Assembly (NCBI GenBank): GCA_902797345.1
Contig: CADBSL010000009.1
Span: 1-16,677, forward strand
From: an uncultured Eubacteriales bacterium
GTDB taxonomy: Bacteria; Bacillota; Clostridia; Peptostreptococcales; Anaerovoracaceae
Reading direction: 5' to 3'
DNA length: 16,677 nt
Shown: positions 5,299 through 14,810 of the stretch, one piece after another
Layout: the number at the start of each line of letters is the position of its first letter
Numbering within the stretch: position 1 is the first letter of the stretch
The notes under the pieces: model-generated
Database searches by the model: none
Seen by the model: the letters and a program-made list of their open reading frames with translations, nothing else
Told to the model about the DNA's origin: nothing
Position numbers and translations under genes: made by a program

Positions 5299-6411
5299 TT
5301 ACTGCTCAGGGACCAGATATTCCTTCAGTTCCCCGTAAATCTTTTCTGCTGCATCCGTCAGCGCCAGCTCTCGGCTTTTCTGCTCCATCTCCTGAAGCGC
5401 CTCCGGCTCCTTCCGGAACCGGCCGATCACCGACAGGACGGCCTCATCCGTCAGATCTTTTTCCTCGATCAGCACTGCCGCCCCCTGATCCGCCAGGGCT
5501 CTGGCGTTGTGATATTGGTGATTCTCCGTCACGTTGGGTGCCGGGATCAAAATCGCCGCCTTGCCGCAGGCCGTGATCTCCGAGAGAGTCAGGGCCCCGG
5601 CCCGGCTGATGATCACATCGGAAGCAGCCATGTATTCCGGCATGTTCTCCAGATATTCAAACACCTGGACGTTGTCCTTCAGTTCTCCCACCTGGTCCTG
5701 AAGCCGGGACTGGATCTCACTGTAAAACCGTTTCCCGGTAACGAACAGGATCTGCACGTCATCCGCACCGTTCAGCGTCCCGATGATGTGGAGCATCAGT
5801 TCGTTGATCTTCATGGCTCCCAGGCTCCCGCCAAAGCAAAGCACCGTCAGACGGGATGGGTCCAACCCCAGTTTCTGCCGCATTTCGTCCCGGTCATTGA
5901 CCACGAACCCCTTCCGAAGGGGGTTCCCGGTGAGGATCATCCCCTCTTCCCGGTCAAAATACTTTTTGGCTTCCTCAAAGCTCAGGAACACCTTGTCCAC
6001 ATATTTGGACAGCATTTTATTGGTCATCCCCGGGAACGCATTCTGTTCGTGGATCGCAGTGGGGACCCCCAGCTTGTGGGCCATCCGCAGCACCGGGCCG
6101 CAAACATAACCGCCGGTACCGATCACCAGATCCGGTCCGAATTCCCGGATGATTTTTTTCGCCTGGGAAGACCCTTCCAGGGCATCCTTCAGGGTTTTGA
6201 CATTTTTCCAGATCTCTCTGCGGTGGAACCCGCTGGCAGCAATGTTCATGATATCGTACCCGTGGGCCGGGATGATCTCATTTTCCATTGCCCGGTGGGT
6301 CCCGATGAACAGGATCTGCGCTTCCGGGTGATGCTCCCGGATCTCATCCGCGATGGCCAGTGCCGGGTAGATGTGTCCCCCCGTACCACCGCAGGACAAT
6401 ATGATTTTCAC
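5299..6411 (-). CDS. murG: UDP-GlcNAc:undecaprenyl-PP-MurNAc-pentapeptide GlcNAc transferase MurG
   Basis: Adds GlcNAc from UDP-GlcNAc to lipid I to make lipid II on the inner membrane face. The 370-residue protein has the GT-B two-domain pattern. GGTGGH (8-13) and HEQN (121-124) lie in the N-terminal acceptor domain. TGNP (161-164), FGGSLGA (193-199), SRAGALTLSE (269-278) and HQYHNA (298-303) belong to the UDP-GlcNAc-binding half. The start is GTG at 6411, supported by AGAGGGGGA (6427-6419) with a seven-base spacer, and MKIILSCGGTGGH begins exactly where family members do. It lies 25 bases after ftsW and 22 bases before ftsQ. Confidence 0.97.
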   Translation of the reverse strand: MKIILSCGGTGGHIYPALAIADEIREHHPEAQILFIGTHRAMENEIIPAHGYDIMNIAASGFHRREIWKNVKTLKDALEGSSQAKKIIREFGPDLVIGTGGYVCGPVLRMAHKLGVPTAIHEQNAFPGMTNKMLSKYVDKVFLSFEEAKKYFDREEGMILTGNPLRKGFVVNDRDEMRQKLGLDPSRLTVLCFGGSLGAMKINELMLHIIGTLNGADDVQILFVTGKRFYSEIQSRLQDQVGELKDNVQVFEYLENMPEYMAASDVIISRAGALTLSEITACGKAAILIPAPNVTENHQYHNARALADQGAAVLIEEKDLTDEAVLSVIGRFRKEPEALQEMEQKSRELALTDAAEKIYGELKEYLVPEQ

Positions 6412-6436
6412 TGGTTATTCCCCCTCTATCTCAATC

Positions 6437-7534
6437 TCAGTATCTGAGTGAATTCTTCGAAATGTTGACCAGGATCCCGGCACAGCCCATGGAGATCGCC
6501 AGGGAATTCCCGCCCCAGCTGACAAAGGGAAGCGCCACACCGGTCGGCATCATGGACGATGTGACGACCGCGATGTTCAGGACCGCCTGGATGGCTACCA
6601 TAGAGGTCAGCCCCGCCGCCAGCAGTGTGCCGAAAAGGTCCTTGGCTTTGATGGCGATGTGGATGCCCCTCCACACGAAGATCGTGTACAGGAAAATGAA
6701 GAACATGCATCCAAGATATCCTGTTTCCTCGCCGATGATGGCGAAGATGAAGTCATTCATCGGTTCCGGCAGGTACAGCGTTTTCTGGATGCTTTTACCG
6801 ATACCCACGCCGAAAATACCTCCGGAGCCCAGCGCCAGCAGGGACTGGACTACCTGGAACCCGGCTCCCTGGGCATCCTTAAAGGGATCCAGGAAGCTGA
6901 TGAACCGCTTCCACCGGTAAGGCTCGATGGCCATCAGCAGTCCGCCGGCTCCGACACCGCCCCCCAACAATACGGCCAGGTGCGGGATCTTCATCCCGCC
7001 CACCATCATGACACAGATCATGATGCCGGCCACCGTTACGGCCGTACTCATATTAGGCTGTTTCAAAATCAGCGCCGCCACCAGACCCATAACTACCAAC
7101 AGCGGAAGGACTCCGTTCTTGAAGGACTTGATCCGTTCCGGATCAGCGCTGATGAATTTCGCAGTAAAGATCGCCACTGCCGGTTTTGCCAGTTCCCCCG
7201 GCATGATCGTAAAGCCCCCGACGCCGATCCACCGCTGCGCTCCGTTGATGGAGACCCCAAAGGGAGTGAATACCAACAACAGCAGCACGATGGCCACCCC
7301 CAGGATCATCGTAGACCAATGGGCATAGGTTTTATAGGAAACTTTGCTGGCCACAAACATCAGAGCAGACCCCAGAAGCGCCCAGATGATATCTCGTTTT
7401 AGATAGTAATAAGGATCACCCTGGGTATTGAGGGCGGTGTAGTAACTGGCGCTGAACACCATGATGACACCCGCGATCACCAATACCGCAACAGTGAAAA
7501 TCAAAATAAAGTCGCCTCTGTTCCGGTCTGACAT
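6437..7534 (-). CDS. ftsW: Septal peptidoglycan polymerase FtsW (SEDS family; SpoVE is the alternative)
   Basis: A multi-spanning membrane glycosyltransferase that polymerises lipid II together with a class B PBP. The 365 residues contain about ten membrane segments. SEDS motifs are NGAQRWI (97-103, usually NGARRWI), ELAK (114-117), LPEPMNDFIFAIIGEETG (255-272), whose D261 is the likely catalytic aspartate, and GVALPFVSWGG (332-342). The usual form of the last motif is LPFxSYGG, so the Tyr-to-Trp change is a small deviation. GAGGAGG upstream of ATG 7534 is a strong ribosome binding site. Location between murD and murG supports FtsW over RodA. In Clostridia the gene at this place is sometimes annotated spoVE, and sequence alone does not separate the two. 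Confidence 0.93.
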   Translation of the reverse strand: MSDRNRGDFILIFTVAVLVIAGVIMVFSASYYTALNTQGDPYYYLKRDIIWALLGSALMFVASKVSYKTYAHWSTMILGVAIVLLLLVFTPFGVSINGAQRWIGVGGFTIMPGELAKPAVAIFTAKFISADPERIKSFKNGVLPLLVVMGLVAALILKQPNMSTAVTVAGIMICVMMVGGMKIPHLAVLLGGGVGAGGLLMAIEPYRWKRFISFLDPFKDAQGAGFQVVQSLLALGSGGIFGVGIGKSIQKTLYLPEPMNDFIFAIIGEETGYLGCMFFIFLYTIFVWRGIHIAIKAKDLFGTLLAAGLTSMVAIQAVLNIAVVTSSMMPTGVALPFVSWGGNSLAISMGCAGILVNISKNSLRY

Positions 7535-7555
7535 TATTTTTCCTCCTCGAAAAGC

Positions 7556-8917
7556 TTACCTCGTCTTCAGCCGGGCGGCCAGTTCTTTGAAGTGCCGGCC
7601 CCGGACTTCGTAGCTGGGGTACATATCCCAGCTGGCACAGGCCGGTGACAGAAGAACGATGTCTCCGGTCTCTGCCATTTCATAGGCTCTGTCCATGCAC
7701 TCTTCCAGGTCTTTGCAGAAGGAATAATCGTGGAAGCCGGCTTCCTCACAGGCATCCGCGATGGTCCCGGCCGTCACACCCATCAACAGCAGGTGTTTGA
7801 CCTTCCCCTCCAGATCTCTGGCAAAGGGCAGCATGTTTTCTTTTTTATCATATCCCCCGGCGATGAGAATGATGTTCTCTTTCAGCGCTTCCAGCGCTTT
7901 CCGGGAGGCGTCTGTATTCGTTCCCTTGGAATCGTTGTAGTACCGGACTCCGCGGATCTCATCCACGAATTCGATCCGGTGCTCCACACCTTCAAACTCC
8001 CGGATCCCCCGGGCAATCGCCGCCGGATCCACTCCGGCATAATAGCTGATAGCCGCAGCCGCCAATACGTTTTCCACGTTGTGGGCTCCGGGGATCCCGA
8101 TATCCTCCAGCAGGCAGATCTCGATCTCCTCCTGCTGCAGATTTCGGATCACGATTTTTCCGTCCTTCACGAAACATCCCTGTTCCAGTTCCTCCAGACG
8201 GGAAAAGGGGATCACATTGGCCGGGCAGTTCTCCGCCAGTTCAAAGCCCTCTTTGTTGTCCCGGTTGACCACAAAGAAATCCTCTTTGGTCTGATTCAAA
8301 TAGACATTGGCCTTGCAACGGCCGTACTCTTCCATGGTCCCGTGCCGGTTCAAATGGTCCGGCGTCAGATTCAGGAGAGCTGAAACCACCGGGTGGAACT
8401 CCTTCACGGTTTCCAGCTGGAAACTGGATACTTCCGCCACAAACCAGGAATCCTCTTCGGAACCTTCCGCGGCGTATACCACCGGATCTCCGATGTTCCC
8501 CACCACAGAGGTCTTTCTGCCGGCTTTCTGCAGGATCTCACCCACCAGAGAAGTAGTGGTGGTTTTTCCGTTGGTGCCGGTGATGGCGATAAACTGCCCC
8601 CGGGACAAACGGTAGGCCAACTCCAGCTCGCCGATCACTTCACTGCAGTGATCTTTCCCATACTGGGCAATGTCCTCTGAAAGAGGCACCCCGGGGCTGA
8701 TGACCATGTAATCAAAACTCCGGTCTTCCTCCGGGAGATCTCCCCAGTAACACCCTTCTGCCTTTTCTTCGGCTTCTTTCTTCACTTCTCCGGACAGTTT
8801 CTCCGGCATTTTATCATAGACGAATACCCTGGCGCCTTCTTCCTTCAGGATCCGAAGGGAAGCAAGTCCGCTTTTCCCCATTCCGGCCACCAGGACTCGT
8901 TTTTCACTCAACTCCAT
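7556..8917 (-). CDS. murD: UDP-N-acetylmuramoyl-L-alanine--D-glutamate ligase MurD
   Basis: Cytoplasmic ATP-dependent ligase that adds D-Glu to UDP-MurNAc-L-Ala. Its 453 residues show the Mur-ligase plan. A Rossmann-like N-terminal domain carries AGMGKSGLAS (11-20). The central ATPase domain has the P-loop GTNGKTTT (114-121), EVSSFQLE (162-169) and LNLTPDHLNRHG (182-193). The C-terminal domain ends in the SPACASWDMYPSYEVRGR stretch typical of MurD. GGAGAG nine bases before ATG 8917 is the ribosome binding site. It is 21 bases from both neighbours, mraY upstream and ftsW downstream. Confidence 0.97.
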   Translation of the reverse strand: MELSEKRVLVAGMGKSGLASLRILKEEGARVFVYDKMPEKLSGEVKKEAEEKAEGCYWGDLPEEDRSFDYMVISPGVPLSEDIAQYGKDHCSEVIGELELAYRLSRGQFIAITGTNGKTTTTSLVGEILQKAGRKTSVVGNIGDPVVYAAEGSEEDSWFVAEVSSFQLETVKEFHPVVSALLNLTPDHLNRHGTMEEYGRCKANVYLNQTKEDFFVVNRDNKEGFELAENCPANVIPFSRLEELEQGCFVKDGKIVIRNLQQEEIEICLLEDIGIPGAHNVENVLAAAAISYYAGVDPAAIARGIREFEGVEHRIEFVDEIRGVRYYNDSKGTNTDASRKALEALKENIILIAGGYDKKENMLPFARDLEGKVKHLLLMGVTAGTIADACEEAGFHDYSFCKDLEECMDRAYEMAETGDIVLLSPACASWDMYPSYEVRGRHFKELAARLKTR

Positions 8918-8938
8918 TTGCTTTTTCTCTCCAATCTG

Positions 8939-9907
8939 TTATCTCATGATCAAAGCACCCAGGATGCACAGCAGTACCGAAGCCAGCGTGAACACCAGGG
9001 TCACCTTTACCTCACTCCACCCGGATAATTCGAAGTGGTGGTGGAGAGGACTCATCTTAAATACTCTTTTCCCGGTCCTCCGGAATACGAAGACCTGGAT
9101 GATCACCGAGCAGACTTCCGCCACATAGACGAAGCCGATGATCGGCAGCATCATCGTGGTATTGGACATGACCGCCACGGCAGTGATAGCTCCCCCCAAC
9201 GCCAGGGATCCGGTATCACCCATAAAGACTTTTGCGGGTTTGTGGTTGTGCACCAGGAATCCGGCACAGGCCCCGGCTACCGCACCGGCGAAGATGCCTG
9301 CGGTGCCGAATCCGCTTCCAATGGAAGTCAGCGCCAGGAACAGCGCCACCGGAAGAGTTACCCCGGAAGCCAGTCCGTCCACTCCATCCGTGAAATTCAC
9401 CGCATTGGTCATGGCTGCCACGACGAATACGATAAAGGGGATATAGAAGATCCCGAAATCCACATCCGCGTTGACGAAGGGGATGAAAATATTCGTTCCC
9501 GTTCCGCCGAACTTCAATTGTGCGACAGCCAGGAGAAAACCAAATAGGATCAGCAGCAGCATCTTCGGTTTTTCCTTCAGTCCCAGGTTCCGCTTCAGGA
9601 CGACTTTGATAAAGTCATCGAGGAAGCCTACCGCACCGAATCCAACGATCGCGAAGATCAATATAAACATCTGACGGCTGGGGCCGCCAACGATCAGCGC
9701 CGTGATCACAACTGCAGCGATGATGAACAGGCCTCCCATCGTCGGCGTACCGGCTTTTTTTAAATGTTCTGCCGGTCCATCTTCGCGGATGCTCTGTCCG
9801 GCTTTCAGCCTGCGGAGCAGCGGAATGGCCGGGAATCCCAGGCCCACCGTCAACACAAAGGCCACTGCAAGAGAAATGATCATCGGGCTATAACTTATTT
9901 CTGGCAT
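8939..9907 (-). CDS. mraY: Phospho-N-acetylmuramoyl-pentapeptide transferase MraY
   Basis: Integral membrane enzyme that transfers phospho-MurNAc-pentapeptide from UDP to undecaprenyl phosphate, forming lipid I. The 322 residues form about ten helices. Active-site motifs are GTPTMGG (53-59), the aspartate pair in FLDDF (95-99), NFTDGVDGLA (171-180), FMGDTGSLALGG (228-239) and PLHHHFE (287-293). Its AGGAG ribosome binding site overlaps the last codons of murF, and the gap is only seven bases, so translational coupling with murF is likely. Confidence 0.97.
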   Translation of the reverse strand: MPEISYSPMIISLAVAFVLTVGLGFPAIPLLRRLKAGQSIREDGPAEHLKKAGTPTMGGLFIIAAVVITALIVGGPSRQMFILIFAIVGFGAVGFLDDFIKVVLKRNLGLKEKPKMLLLILFGFLLAVAQLKFGGTGTNIFIPFVNADVDFGIFYIPFIVFVVAAMTNAVNFTDGVDGLASGVTLPVALFLALTSIGSGFGTAGIFAGAVAGACAGFLVHNHKPAKVFMGDTGSLALGGAITAVAVMSNTTMMLPIIGFVYVAEVCSVIIQVFVFRRTGKRVFKMSPLHHHFELSGWSEVKVTLVFTLASVLLCILGALIMR

Positions 9908-9914
9908 TGTATTC

Positions 9915-11297
9915 TCAGCTCCTGTCTTTCAGTAAATATTCTACGACTTTTTCCAGTCCCAAAGCGTGAGAGGCTTTCACCAGCACCACATCTCCCGGCC
10001 GGATCAATTCGTTCAGATGTTCGATCAGTTCATCCCGGGAGGCAAAATGACGGACATTTTCCTCTCCCAGTTTTTTCGCCGCGCTATCGGCGATATAAGC
10101 GGCATCCTTCCCCGCCGTCAGCACCAGTCCGACGCCTTTATCGCCGGCATAATCGCCAACCTGACGGTGGTATTTTTCCGTTTCCGGCCCCATTCCCAGC
10201 ATATCCGCCAGGATGACCACCTTCCGCTTTCCTTCCGCCCGCATCAGCACGTCGATGCCGGCCTGCATGGAATCCGGGCTGGCATTGTAGGAGTCGTCGA
10301 TGACCTTGACTCCCGCCGGGGAAGTCGTGATCACCAACCGCTGATCCGTGTGTTCACACTTCGCGATGGTCTTCGCGACGGTGGCGGGATCCACGCCCAT
10401 TTCCACGGCCGCCGCCACTGCCAGCGCGCCGTTGTATCCGTTGTGGACACCGGGGATCGGGATGTTGAAGACGTGATCGCTGCCGTCAAAGGCCAGCGTC
10501 AGGGTAACGCCCGATTCACCATGGTCCTGGATGTCCCGGATAAGATAGTCGCTTTCCGGGGATTTTCCCACCTTCACGACTCTGTATTTTTTGTTCTCCC
10601 AGTTTTCCTTCGACAACAGATCATTGTCGATGTTCACCACAAGCACGGAGTTCTCATCAAAATAGTTGGTGATCTCCATCTTGGCCTTCAGGATGTTCTC
10701 CCGGCTGCCCAGATCGGAGATGTGGGACACCCCGATGTTCGTGATGATCCCCATCTGCGGGCGGGCGATGTCCGCCAACAGATCCACCTCACCGAAATTC
10801 CCCATGCCCATCTCGAAAATGGCGGCCTGGTGGATCTCCTCCACGGAAAGAGCCGTCAGGGGCATCCCGATGTGGTTATTGAAATTCAGCATGTTCCGGG
10901 CGGTCTTAAATTGCCCGCATAAGCTCCAGTATAAAAGCTCCTTTGTGGACGTCTTTCCGGTGCTGCCGGTGACCCCCACCTTTTTCAGGTCCGGAAACTG
11001 CTTCAGGTAATTCTTTGCCAGAGTCTGCAGCCCTTTCAGCGTATCCTCCACCCGGATCACTGCCGTATCTTCCGGCAGATCCACTTCTTTGGAGACCACT
11101 ACGGTCCGGCACCCAGCCTTCCGGGCATTGTCCAGAAAATCATGGCCGTCCCGTTCTCCCACCAGGGCGAAGAAAGCATCTCCCTCCCCGAGCTTTCGGG
11201 TATCTGTGGAAACGCCGTCCACCATCTGGTCCGGGTCTCCCTGGAGCAGCTGTCCCCCTGTCAGAAGGGCAAACTCTTTCACTGTCGTTGATTTCAT
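9915..11297 (-). CDS. murF: UDP-MurNAc-tripeptide--D-alanyl-D-alanine ligase MurF
   Basis: Adds the D-Ala-D-Ala dipeptide, completing UDP-MurNAc-pentapeptide in the cytoplasm. It has 460 residues. The N-terminal domain starts with VDGVSTDTRKLGEGDAFFAL (26-45), typical for MurE/MurF uridine binding. The ATPase domain has P-loop GSTGKTSTKE (111-120) and NFNNHIGMPLT (138-148), and the C-terminal domain contains ILADMLGMG. The serine in the P-loop and the NxNNxxGxPLT motif distinguish it from MurE. A GGGGAG ribosome binding site precedes ATG 11297, and the gap to murE is 15 bases. Confidence 0.97.
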   Translation of the reverse strand: MKSTTVKEFALLTGGQLLQGDPDQMVDGVSTDTRKLGEGDAFFALVGERDGHDFLDNARKAGCRTVVVSKEVDLPEDTAVIRVEDTLKGLQTLAKNYLKQFPDLKKVGVTGSTGKTSTKELLYWSLCGQFKTARNMLNFNNHIGMPLTALSVEEIHQAAIFEMGMGNFGEVDLLADIARPQMGIITNIGVSHISDLGSRENILKAKMEITNYFDENSVLVVNIDNDLLSKENWENKKYRVVKVGKSPESDYLIRDIQDHGESGVTLTLAFDGSDHVFNIPIPGVHNGYNGALAVAAAVEMGVDPATVAKTIAKCEHTDQRLVITTSPAGVKVIDDSYNASPDSMQAGIDVLMRAEGKRKVVILADMLGMGPETEKYHRQVGDYAGDKGVGLVLTAGKDAAYIADSAAKKLGEENVRHFASRDELIEHLNELIRPGDVVLVKASHALGLEKVVEYLLKDRS

Positions 11298-11312
11298 TGT
11301 GCGCTCCCCGGG

Positions 11313-12776
11313 CTATTTGCCCTGTAATGCCTCAGAAATAACTTCTTTATCGTCAAAATGATGTTTGGTGGTCCCGATGATCTGGTAATCTTCGTGGCCC
11401 TTCCCGGCTACCAGGATCACATCGCCGGGCTGATAGATTTCGATAGCCCGGTAAATGGCTTCCCGACGGTCTGCGATAACTTCATAGGTACAGCCGGTGG
11501 GTTCGATGCCGGGGATGATGTCCTCTAGGATCGCCTGAGGATCTTCCGTCCGGGGATTGTCGCTGGTGACGATGCAGATCTCGCTGCGCTCGCCGGCAGC
11601 CTGTCCCATCATCGGCCGTTTTGCCCGGTCTCTGTCTCCGCCGCACCCAAAGACGCAGATGAGGCGGCCTTTCTTGAATTCATTGGCGGTATCCAGCACC
11701 TTGATCAGTGCATCCGGTGTGTGGGCATAGTCCACGATCGCCACCACGTCTTTGTCGTTTTTCACCAGTTCGAAACGTCCCGGCACACCGGTGATCCCGT
11801 CCAGGCCCTCCGCTGCGATCTTCGGGTCGATGCCGCTGGTGACGGCAGCCGCAAAGGCTCCCAGAGAATTGTAGACGGAGAACTGTCCCGGGATATGGAT
11901 CCGGTACTGGGCCAGTTCCTTGCCGTTCCGGTGGATCTTGATATCGGAGAAGGTGTCCGCTTTCTGCAGGACTTCCGCGTAGAAGTCCGCCTCCGGATCC
12001 TTTGCGGAACAGGAGAAGACCTTGATCCGGTCCTCCTTCAGCTCCCGGAAGAGACGGGCACCGTATTCATCGTCGATGTTGATGAAGCTGCCGCCCCAGG
12101 TCTGGTAGAACAGCTTCTTTTTGGCCTGATAATAGTCCTCGAAATCCTTGTGGAAGTCCAGGTGATCTTCCGTCAGGTTGGTAAAGATCGCATAGCCGAA
12201 CTCGATGTTGGCCACCCGGTCCATGGCCAGTGCATGGGAGGACACTTCCATGGCACAGGCTTTGTTGCCGCCGTCCACCATTTCCCGGAACATCCGGAAG
12301 ATCTCGTAGGATTCCGGCGTAGTGTTGCTGGCATCCCGGATGGTCTTCCCGGCTTTATAGGAAATGGTCCCGATCACGCCGCAGGATTTCCCGACTTTTT
12401 CCAGGATCCCCTCCAGCATATAGGTCGTGGTGGTCTTTCCGTTGGTCCCGGTCACAGCGAACAGGTCCAGCTGCTTCTCCGGGTGACCGAAGAAGGTGGC
12501 GGACACTTTCCCCAGAGCGACCCGGGTGCTTTCACAGATGACCAGCGGCAGGATCCCCTCTTCATAGGTTTCCCCCGCCTGGACCAGGGCACAGGCTGCG
12601 CCGTTTTCCGCAGCGCTTTTGATGTATTTATGACCGTCTGACGCAAAGCCTTTGATGCAGACGAAGATGTCTCCCTCTTTCACCCGCCTTGAGTCGTAGG
12701 CGACCCCTTTGATATCCAGATTCTCGTCCACGGTGGTTTCCACGTGGAGACCTTTCAGCAAATCTTTAATAATCAA
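11313..12776 (-). CDS. murE: UDP-MurNAc-L-Ala-D-Glu:meso-diaminopimelate ligase MurE
   Basis: Adds the third stem-peptide residue. Its 487 residues show the P-loop GTNGKTTT (110-117), EVSSHAL (177-183), TNLTEDHLDFH (199-209), the YQAKKKLF region (216-223) with the lysine usually carbamylated, and AGKGHEDYQ (457-465). DNPRTEDP (406-413) contains the DNPR form that marks meso-diaminopimelate specificity; lysine-type enzymes differ there. The start is TTG at 12776: GGGAGGT (12789-12783) lies six bases upstream, no ATG is near, and MIIKDLLKGL aligns with normal MurE N-termini. A rare start codon with a near-perfect ribosome binding site may set a moderate translation rate. Confidence 0.96.
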   Translation of the reverse strand: MIIKDLLKGLHVETTVDENLDIKGVAYDSRRVKEGDIFVCIKGFASDGHKYIKSAAENGAACALVQAGETYEEGILPLVICESTRVALGKVSATFFGHPEKQLDLFAVTGTNGKTTTTYMLEGILEKVGKSCGVIGTISYKAGKTIRDASNTTPESYEIFRMFREMVDGGNKACAMEVSSHALAMDRVANIEFGYAIFTNLTEDHLDFHKDFEDYYQAKKKLFYQTWGGSFINIDDEYGARLFRELKEDRIKVFSCSAKDPEADFYAEVLQKADTFSDIKIHRNGKELAQYRIHIPGQFSVYNSLGAFAAAVTSGIDPKIAAEGLDGITGVPGRFELVKNDKDVVAIVDYAHTPDALIKVLDTANEFKKGRLICVFGCGGDRDRAKRPMMGQAAGERSEICIVTSDNPRTEDPQAILEDIIPGIEPTGCTYEVIADRREAIYRAIEIYQPGDVILVAGKGHEDYQIIGTTKHHFDDKEVISEALQGK

Positions 12777-12821
12777 AACGTTACCTCCCAGTATTTATCC
12801 AGTCTGTAATACTTGTTTTAG

Positions 12822-14810
12822 TTATTCGGTATAAATATATACATAGGAACCGCCCTTCGCCTTGTCGCCGGCCTTTGGATACTGGTCCACGACCTCTAAA
12901 GAGGTGTCGGAGTTGTTATCCGGCGTGACGACCGGTTTGAGATTCTGTCCCTGAATGATCTGTTTTGCTTCCGATACGGTGTGGCCGGTCACGTCTGCGA
13001 CGGTGACGGAGCTGGTCTGGATCTCCTGCTTTTCCGCATCGGTGTAATGAGGTTCGACCTGAAGGTAGGTCAGCGCATCCTCGAGAAAATCTCTCACATA
13101 CGGCACGATAACGGTACCGGCGGCGTGGGCTCCCTTCGGATTGTCAGCGATCATCAAGGTGATGATCTGGGGATCGTCCGACGGTGCGATGGCCACGAAG
13201 GACGCAAATACCTTGCCGGCTGCGTAATGACCGTCTACGACTGCATCCGCCGTACCGGTCTTGCCGCCGATCTTGTAGCCGGGGATGTAGCCCAGCTTAC
13301 CGGTCCCTCCATCCACAACAGCCTGCATCATCTTGCATACTTCTTTGGAAGTCTCCTCCGAGAAGACTTTCCGGACCACTTTCGTTTCGTTTTTATAGAT
13401 CACCTCTCCATTGTCGTCCTGGATCTCCTTGACGACGTGGGGATACATCAGGTTCCCGCCGTTGGCGACGGAAGCGACGCCGGTGATCAGCTGGATCGGG
13501 GTGACCGCGATGCCCTGACCATAGGTCATGGTCGCCAACTCGCCGGGCACCATCTTTTCCGGATTGTACATGATGGATGAGGTCTCACTGGGAAGGTCGA
13601 TCCCGGTGGTGGAGGTGAACCCCATGGAATCCATATAGTCAAAATACTTTTGGGCACCGATCCGAAGCCCCAGAGTGATCGCAACGATGTTGCAGGAATT
13701 CATCAAGGCCTGCGTCAGGGTCTGCGCTCCGTGGTACCGGCAGGTAAAGGTGTCCGTGTATAACTGGTAAGCGCCGCTGCAGAAAAAGCTTTCATCCACA
13801 TTGGTCAGCCCCTCTTCCAGGGCGATGGCCGCGGTGATCACCTTGAAGGTGGACCCGGGCTCATAGGTATCGCTGACCATGAAATTCCGCCACATTTTAT
13901 TCCAGTACTGGACCCGTTCTTCGTCCGTTTCCAGTTCGTCATATGCTTCCTGTTCCTTTTCTTCCACCGGTGTCCGAGGGTCGTTGAGGTCATAACTGGG
14001 GTAATAGCCCATCGCCAGGATCTCACCCGTATTGATGTCCATGGAGATCCCCATGACCGCATTAGAATCCGTTTCCTTGTAGGCAGTCTCCAATGTGGTG
14101 TCCAGGTAGTGCTGGAGGACTTCGTCGATGGTCAGCACCAGATTCAAACCGTTTTCCGACTCGTAATACCGCTCTGTCCCGTTGAACAGCGGTCGGCCGG
14201 AGGAGTCGGTGTTACGGATGACCCGTCCCGGGGTCCCGCTGAGATAGGTGTTGTAGGCCAGCTCCAGCCCGCACACCCCGGTGCCCTCGTCGTTGATGTG
14301 GCCGATGACGCAGGAGGCAAAATCCCCGTAAGGATAATACCGCCGGGTGCTCTCATCGATGGAGATCCCCGGGAGCCTGCCATCCTTGATGTATTCCCGG
14401 ATCTTTTCCGCCTGCTTGGCATCCAGATTTCTTGCCACTTTTACGACGGAAGATTTCTTTTTGAAGGATTTTGCGATCTCAATGGGGTCCCCGTTGATCG
14501 TCGATGCGATCAGGTTGGCCATCTTGCCGGGGCTGCCGCCCTTTTCCTTCAGTTCCGACGGCCACACCCACACCGTATAGGTGGGCGCATTGACCGCCAG
14601 CTCCTTCATATTCCGGTCATAAATATAACCACGGTTGGCAGCCAGCTGGGTGTCCTTGGTCTGCTGCGCCACCGCCCGATTGGAATACTCTTCGCCATCC
14701 ACCAGCATGATCCACCCCAGGCGGATCCCCAGTGCCAGCAGCACGCAGCACCAGATGGTGAAAAGTATGATCACTCTTCTTTTATAGTTCGATTTCACAG
14801 AATCTTTCAT
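12822..14810 (-). CDS. ftsI: Class B penicillin-binding protein with C-terminal PASTA domain (FtsI / SpoVD type)
   Basis: Membrane-anchored D,D-transpeptidase that crosslinks septal (or spore cortex) peptidoglycan with FtsW/SpoVE. The 662 residues hold a short basic cytoplasmic end, one membrane helix (about 13-36), a PBP dimerisation domain starting RGYIYDRN (60-67), and a transpeptidase domain with STFK (S320 nucleophile), SCN (372-374) and KTGT (517-520). One PASTA domain follows (about 602-662). The length and single PASTA fit the SpoVD group, which commonly occupies this dcw slot in Clostridia, but a vegetative FtsI/PBP2B role is equally possible. The ribosome binding site GGGAG is about eight bases before ATG 14810. 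The gene is separated from ftsL by 132 bases, the largest gap in the cluster. Confidence 0.94.
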   Translation of the reverse strand: MKDSVKSNYKRRVIILFTIWCCVLLALGIRLGWIMLVDGEEYSNRAVAQQTKDTQLAANRGYIYDRNMKELAVNAPTYTVWVWPSELKEKGGSPGKMANLIASTINGDPIEIAKSFKKKSSVVKVARNLDAKQAEKIREYIKDGRLPGISIDESTRRYYPYGDFASCVIGHINDEGTGVCGLELAYNTYLSGTPGRVIRNTDSSGRPLFNGTERYYESENGLNLVLTIDEVLQHYLDTTLETAYKETDSNAVMGISMDINTGEILAMGYYPSYDLNDPRTPVEEKEQEAYDELETDEERVQYWNKMWRNFMVSDTYEPGSTFKVITAAIALEEGLTNVDESFFCSGAYQLYTDTFTCRYHGAQTLTQALMNSCNIVAITLGLRIGAQKYFDYMDSMGFTSTTGIDLPSETSSIMYNPEKMVPGELATMTYGQGIAVTPIQLITGVASVANGGNLMYPHVVKEIQDDNGEVIYKNETKVVRKVFSEETSKEVCKMMQAVVDGGTGKLGYIPGYKIGGKTGTADAVVDGHYAAGKVFASFVAIAPSDDPQIITLMIADNPKGAHAAGTVIVPYVRDFLEDALTYLQVEPHYTDAEKQEIQTSSVTVADVTGHTVSEAKQIIQGQNLKPVVTPDNNSDTSLEVVDQYPKAGDKAKGGSYVYIYTE

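Noticed and set aside
5242..6447. 401-codon + strand frame opposite murG
   Set aside because: Shadow of murG on the other strand. Composition rich in His, Gln and Pro, no domains, and it crosses the murG-ftsQ boundary.
11721..12641. 306-codon + strand frame opposite murE
   Set aside because: Mirror frame of a GC-rich gene. No start signal and no family resemblance.
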